Source: CAYGUK01 sp964352985
GTDB taxonomy: Bacteria; Pseudomonadota; Gammaproteobacteria; JAHCLG01
NCBI GenBank assembly: GCA_964352985.1
Contig: CAYGUK010000131.1
Coordinates: 1-10,165, forward strand
Reading direction: 5' to 3'
Length of the DNA stretch: 10,165 nt
Position 1 is the first letter of the stretch, and each line of letters begins with the position of its first letter. The notes under the pieces are model-generated. The model did no database searches. It was not told the origin of the DNA and saw only the letters and a program-made list of their open reading frames with translations. Positions 7,131-10,165 of the stretch are shown here, piece by piece. Made by a program: the position numbers and the translations under genes.

Positions 7131-7661
7131 TTAAAAATTCATATCAAAATCTGTAGCGTCAATGAAGTGAATTTCACGCCTGACGCTTTTAAAATCGAAT
7201 AATTCATATTTTTTTATCAACGAGTCATCAATAACGGCACGTCTGACGGCGGCCCGATCGAATAATTCACAAACTAAAGAGGTAATAGTAAATGAGTAAA
7301 GAGATGATAGCAAATAGTAATAAACATTTTTTAAGCGACTGTCACTATCAAAAATTGCAACAGATGCAAGCTGATATTTATCAAGCGACGGAGGTAACAC
7401 ATCGAGATGTTTCTTTTCTAAATCCATCGCCAAGATATGAGTATTTGGTGATTGCCGAAAAACTTCTCGTGCAAAATTACCAGAACAACATCCCAATTCA
7501 GCAACATGAGCTTGTTTAAGTTGGCTCACATGCAAAATTGCTAATTTTGAGATATTCGACAAATTAAGAACTTCTGCGCCTGTTTTATTTTTTGTTAGTC
7601 TTCGATTTTCAATAATTTCTCCTCGACTATATGAATGAGTTTTATATCTTTCATTCCTCAA
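7131..7661 (-). pseudogene. Truncated SAM-dependent methyltransferase relic
   Basis: The N-terminal half resembles class I SAM-dependent methyltransferases of the 'methyltransferase regulatory domain' kind. Motif I reads AELGCCSGNFAREVF (54-68) and is followed by an acidic strand end, ILAMDLEKK (76-84). After about residue 88 the resemblance ends: no motif IV-VI region follows, and the tail to residue 176 contains an internal repeat (ELFD...VRR at about 132-142 and 153-163). The frame has no in-frame ATG before the motif; the only start is TTG 7661, and the nearby ATG is in another frame. Normal members run 220-500 aa. I read it as a 5' gene fragment, with a possible frameshift at the start, joined to unrelated DNA around 7397. 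A translated short protein cannot be excluded. Confidence 0.6.
7175..7269. repeat. Two-copy repeat with a 63-bp period
   Basis: Segments 7175-7206 and 7238-7269 align over 32 positions. The first 11 differ at one place, the last 13 are identical (ATCGAATAATTCA), and the 8 bases between (7186-7193 versus 7249-7256) all differ, being A/T-rich in one copy and G/C-rich in the other. The period is a multiple of three, so it repeats ELFDxxxVRR in the minus-strand frame. Next to the left copy, AGCGTCA (7155-7161) and TGACGCT (7181-7187) enclose the smaller palindrome GTGAATTTCAC. Confidence 0.6.
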
Positions 7662-7834
7662 TAAACCACTGACTATTTGGCTTAATTAACCTAGAATTAA
7701 TGAGATTTCCTTTTATGTAATATACCGCCCTCTTTTTTATTGTATAGCGAAAAGTTTATTTTAACTAAATACATGTCATTTCAATTGTCTTGGTTTGCGT
7801 AATGAAGAAATTGAAGTGTAAAATCCCCAAACAG

Positions 7835-7843
7835 TGCTAAAAT
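7835..7843 (+). promoter_or_regulatory. Extended -10 promoter for the phosphotransferase gene
   Basis: TGCTAAAAT is a TG-extended -10 box with one mismatch to TATAAT, located 64 nt before ATG 7908. No -35 at proper spacing is seen, which is usual for extended -10 promoters. Confidence 0.4.
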
Positions 7844-7907
7844 GTAATCCACAAAATCTTCACATAGTTAAATGAAGCTAAAAAATTACAAATAGGGAAT
7901 CAATAAA

Positions 7908-8867
7908 ATGACAACATTCAATACAGTTTTACCCAACGCCCAAACTTATGAAGAATATGATCAACTCAATTTGAATGATAAGATTTTTAAAAATGCCGCA
8001 CATGAAATCTTAGCTTATCATCATTTACCAAACAGCCAAATTAAATTGCTGTTAGGAACTAATCTTGTATATTCATGTGGTAGTAGCAAAATAATTAAAA
8101 TATTTCCCCCTGCGCATTATGATCATTATTTAAGTGAAATATTAGTCATGAAACACCTTTATAATAAACTCACCGTTAATACACCAAAAGTTGAACACGA
8201 GGGTGAAATATCGGAATGGCCTTATATAATAATGAATCAATTAGAAGGCATGTTATTAGAAAATTTATGGGAAACATTTGAATCCAAAGATAAAATAATC
8301 ATTATTCGAGAGTTAGGCGCATTAATTGCTGAGGTTCATGCCCTATCGACCCAGGGGCTTGAAACTATTGATAGTCATTGGGCACAATTTATAAATCAAC
8401 AAATGAATAACTGCGCAGAACACCATCAATCAAAACAATTAACAAAGTCATTAGTAAAACAAATTCCACACTATCTTGCTAAGTCAAAAAAGAGTTTGCC
8501 CAACATTCATAAGCCTGTCATTTTAACAGGCGAATACACACCGATGAATATCTTAGTAAAACAAAAACAAGATGCTTGGCATATTTCTGGCTTAATAGAT
8601 TTTGGTGACGCAATGCTAGGCTTAGCACAATACGATTTATTAGGTCCTGGCGTTTTTCTCATTCAAGGAAATAAAAAGTTTTTAAGAGAATTTTTGATCG
8701 CCTATGGTTATTCACCAAAAGATTTAACAAAAAATTTGAGTAGACAATTGAACACATTAATGTTTCTACACCGATATAGTAATCTAAATCTGCAAATTAG
8801 AATTCCTAATTGGCAACAAAAAATAGAAAACATAAGTGACTTAGAAAATTTAGTATGGGGACTTTGA
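7908..8867 (+). CDS. Aminoglycoside phosphotransferase (APH)/choline-kinase-fold protein
   Basis: This 319-aa cytosolic protein has the APH/hygromycin B kinase fold, which transfers phosphate from ATP to a small-molecule hydroxyl. N-lobe: the nucleotide-binding lysine is probably Lys64 (KIIKIF), paired with Glu77 in the following helix. Hinge: WPYIIMNQLEGMLL (104-117) matches the family's 'YIIME.l.G' linker. C-lobe: HALSTQGL (144-151), the catalytic loop LTGEYTPMNILV (206-217) and the metal-binding LIDFGDAMLG (229-238) with Asp231. The catalytic loop normally reads HGDLHPGNILV; here Glu209 stands where the catalytic Asp is expected, while Asn214 is kept. AGGGA (7894-7898) lies 9 nt before the ATG. 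The real substrate is unknown. The fold is common in resistance and housekeeping kinases, so antibiotic resistance should not be assumed. Confidence 0.88.
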   Translation: MTTFNTVLPNAQTYEEYDQLNLNDKIFKNAAHEILAYHHLPNSQIKLLLGTNLVYSCGSSKIIKIFPPAHYDHYLSEILVMKHLYNKLTVNTPKVEHEGEISEWPYIIMNQLEGMLLENLWETFESKDKIIIIRELGALIAEVHALSTQGLETIDSHWAQFINQQMNNCAEHHQSKQLTKSLVKQIPHYLAKSKKSLPNIHKPVILTGEYTPMNILVKQKQDAWHISGLIDFGDAMLGLAQYDLLGPGVFLIQGNKKFLREFLIAYGYSPKDLTKNLSRQLNTLMFLHRYSNLNLQIRIPNWQQKIENISDLENLVWGL

Positions 8868-9092
8868 TAAATATAAAATATCATTGTTAACATAAATCAA
8901 CGTAATTGAGCAGGTGGAATTATCCCTCACCAGTATAATCAATCGACGCACTGATGTGGCATTATTAATATAAGATATTTAACCTCATATGAATCTATTC
9001 GTATTCCAAGAACCAAGGTCATTGAAAGCTTTTATTTTTTGTTCTTAATATATAAAATTTTGGCTGTTCAAGGTGTTGATTTTCATGTAATA

Positions 9093-9118
9093 AATCAATC
9101 ATAAAATCTCGATTGATT
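9093..9118. promoter_or_regulatory. Operator-like inverted repeat touching the -35 box
   Basis: AATCAATC (9093-9100) and GATTGATT (9111-9118) are perfect inverted repeats with a 10-nt spacer, and the right arm runs into the TTGACA box. A dimeric regulator bound here would contact or block RNA polymerase. Confidence 0.45.
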
Positions 9119-9145
9119 GACACGACAAAAAATGCAAACTAAAAT
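9117..9145 (+). promoter_or_regulatory. Sigma-70 promoter of the secreted-protein gene
   Basis: TTGACA (9117-9122, perfect) and TAAAAT (9140-9145, one mismatch) are separated by the ideal 17 bp. The start of transcription would be near 9152, giving a leader of about 50 nt. This is the best promoter in the window. Confidence 0.7.
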
Positions 9146-9203
9146 TATTTAATAAGTGAGTGTAATTCAACACAATATATAGAAGTCCTAGAGGTAAAAT
9201 ATA

Positions 9204-9608
9204 ATGAAAAGTATCTTAACCCTTATCTCAGTTTCATTATGGTTATTCATGTGTGGTCAAGCGAGTGCTGGTATTTATAATAATTGTAATGGGCCTAATA
9301 CAACTTACCAATTCACAGTCAATAATCAAACTAATAATAATCAATCTCTCGCTATAAGTGGTTCTGGTTACAATAATGATATACAAAATTGTAAAATTAT
9401 TAATGCACCTCCGGGTACAAGTCTTCACACTGCGAATTGTCTCACATTTTGTTCTAATGGCGAAACTAATAGCTTTATCATTTTACCTGGAACAACTTAT
9501 GCGGGCACATACAATTATAATCAGTGGGCAACTTTATATAATGGTATAACAATTACTATTACTCCTGCCGGCTGTATTCAAGGAAACTATGGTGGTGAAT
9601 GTAATTAG
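9204..9608 (+). CDS. Small secreted Cys/Asn-rich protein
   Basis: I do not recognise the family of this 134-aa protein. Residues 1-22 are a clear Sec signal peptide (MKS, hydrophobic ILTLISVSLWLFM, cleavage after ASA), so the mature chain of about 112 aa is periplasmic or secreted. It has six Cys (28, 63, 79, 83, 124, 133), enough for three disulfides, about 21 Asn, and alternating polar/hydrophobic stretches such as GITITITPAG, which suggest a small beta-sandwich. It is nearly free of charge, with very few Lys, Asp or Glu, unusual for a soluble protein of this length. AGAGG (9190-9194) lies 9 nt before the ATG. It is a single-gene unit with a strong promoter, ending 6 nt from the convergent methyltransferase gene. 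A surface, adhesin-like or host-directed role is possible but unproven. Confidence 0.82.
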   Translation: MKSILTLISVSLWLFMCGQASAGIYNNCNGPNTTYQFTVNNQTNNNQSLAISGSGYNNDIQNCKIINAPPGTSLHTANCLTFCSNGETNSFIILPGTTYAGTYNYNQWATLYNGITITITPAGCIQGNYGGECN

Positions 9609-9614
9609 CCACTG

Positions 9615-10165
9615 CTATTTTTGCGCGATAAAGGTTATGCGATCACAACCATTGAGATTGCGCATCACGTGCTGAATATTTGAAAATCTAAATTTTTCGA
9701 GCAGTAAATGCATTTCGTTTACGTAATACCATTGAATGTCTAACTGTTCATCTTCTACTTGAATTGGTTGCCCATCACGGATTTTTGTATATTTCATTTC
9801 AGAATGAATATGTTGCTCAAATTTATTCGCTTGGTTATGACTGACGAGTTGAATAATATCGCCATTGTTTAATTTAATGTTGGCTGAGCTAGTTTCTGTT
9901 TCTGCGCCCTCATACAACGCATCCCAAGGAACAAAGATATCCATAATGAGTTTGCCCGTTGGTGCTAACCAATCATAAAGCTTTTCGAGAGCGTCATAAG
10001 CTTTTTCTCGCGGATAAAGTAGTTGAAATGAGCCGATCGGAATAATAATTCCGTGATATTTTTTCGTCGATTTAAATGAATCAAAGTTAGCGTGCTGTAT
10101 ATTGATAGAAAAGATAAATTGATTTGCTCGTTCTAGGCAGCTTACTAAAAACCCTATAGAATTAT
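9615..10165 (-). CDS. Class I SAM-dependent methyltransferase (partial, 3' part)
   Basis: The frame stays open from its stop (TAG, complement of 9615-9617) to the window edge, so the start is outside; 182 residues are visible. An ATG at 9944 is internal and should not be taken as the start, because the upstream codons show family motifs: YHGIIIPIGSFQLL (motif IV area), the helix YDALEKLYDWL, then APTGKLIMDIFVPW (motif V/VI area with the usual PGGxLxxD form). The C-terminal IQWYYVNEMHLLLEKFRF is the common 'RWYT.eEm..lLe.aGF' block. Motif I for SAM binding must lie just beyond the edge. The methyl acceptor is unknown. It is convergent with the secreted-protein gene. Its sequence is not a continuation of the methyltransferase relic at 7131-7661. 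Confidence 0.88.
   Translation of the reverse strand, partial: NSIGFLVSCLERANQFIFSINIQHANFDSFKSTKKYHGIIIPIGSFQLLYPREKAYDALEKLYDWLAPTGKLIMDIFVPWDALYEGAETETSSANIKLNNGDIIQLVSHNQANKFEQHIHSEMKYTKIRDGQPIQVEDEQLDIQWYYVNEMHLLLEKFRFSNIQHVMRNLNGCDRITFIAQK

Larger units (their letters stand above)
8868..9203. other. Intergenic region before the secreted-protein gene
   Basis: These 336 nt contain no supported gene. The right third carries the promoter and operator-like inverted repeat described separately. The left part has a slightly more mixed composition (about 8905-8960) but no frame, ribosome site or RNA gene that I can recognise, and no clear terminator follows the phosphotransferase gene. Confidence 0.5.

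Noticed and set aside
7292..7519. A 75-codon plus-strand frame with a good ribosome site (AAAGAGG at 7276-7282)
   Set aside because: The opposite strand carries a clear methyltransferase motif I over the same bases, and the plus-strand translation shows no recognisable feature. Kept only as a remote possibility.
9606..9622. Possible terminator TAGC-CACT-GCTA followed by TTTTT at the end of the secreted-protein gene
   Set aside because: The stem is only 4 bp and overlaps stop codons of both convergent genes; too weak to call.

Overview
The window is AT-rich chromosomal DNA (roughly one third G+C by eye), probably from a gammaproteobacterium. NhaA keeps E. coli residue numbering at its key acidic and histidine positions, and the tRNA-Ala has the usual bacterial form. 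The low G+C, long non-coding gaps, a decayed gene and several unrecognised proteins would fit a host-associated lineage such as the Legionellales. That placement is inference, because no marker gene fixes the taxon.

Layout. At 85-1935 (+) lies an exported berberine-bridge-enzyme-like FAD oxidase with both covalent flavin anchors. At 2058-2549 (-) is an unrecognised 163-aa protein flanked by two exact copies of a 14-bp repeat. At 2787-3950 (+) is the Na+/H+ antiporter gene nhaA, followed by a DJ-1/PfpI-family protein at 4063-4737 (+). An unrecognised, apparently helical 369-aa protein at 4817-5926 (-) is divergent from a small two-helix membrane protein at 6079-6573 (+). The gap between those two holds a symmetric -10 element and a tandem 8-bp repeat.

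A tRNA-Ala(CGC) at 6651-6723 lacks an encoded CCA end. It is followed by about 1.2 kb with no convincingly intact gene: non-coding sequence, a closely spaced pair of 8-bp repeats, and a relic of a SAM methyltransferase (7131-7661, -) whose tail contains a 63-bp-period repeat. This looks like an eroded insertion region, though no integrase survives in the window.

The last part holds an APH/choline-kinase-fold phosphotransferase (7908-8867, +), a small secreted Cys/Asn-rich protein (9204-9608, +) behind a good sigma-70 promoter, and the 3' part of a class I SAM methyltransferase (9615-10165, -) that runs off the window edge.

The genes do not form one pathway. Most are single transcription units with their own leaders and frequent strand switches. 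I see no CRISPR array, insertion sequence, toxin-antitoxin pair or recognisable defence operon. The items most worth following up are the fungal-like exported oxidase, the small protein with a CheD/CNF-like Thr/Cys/His arrangement, the symmetric divergent promoter, and the relic region after the tRNA.
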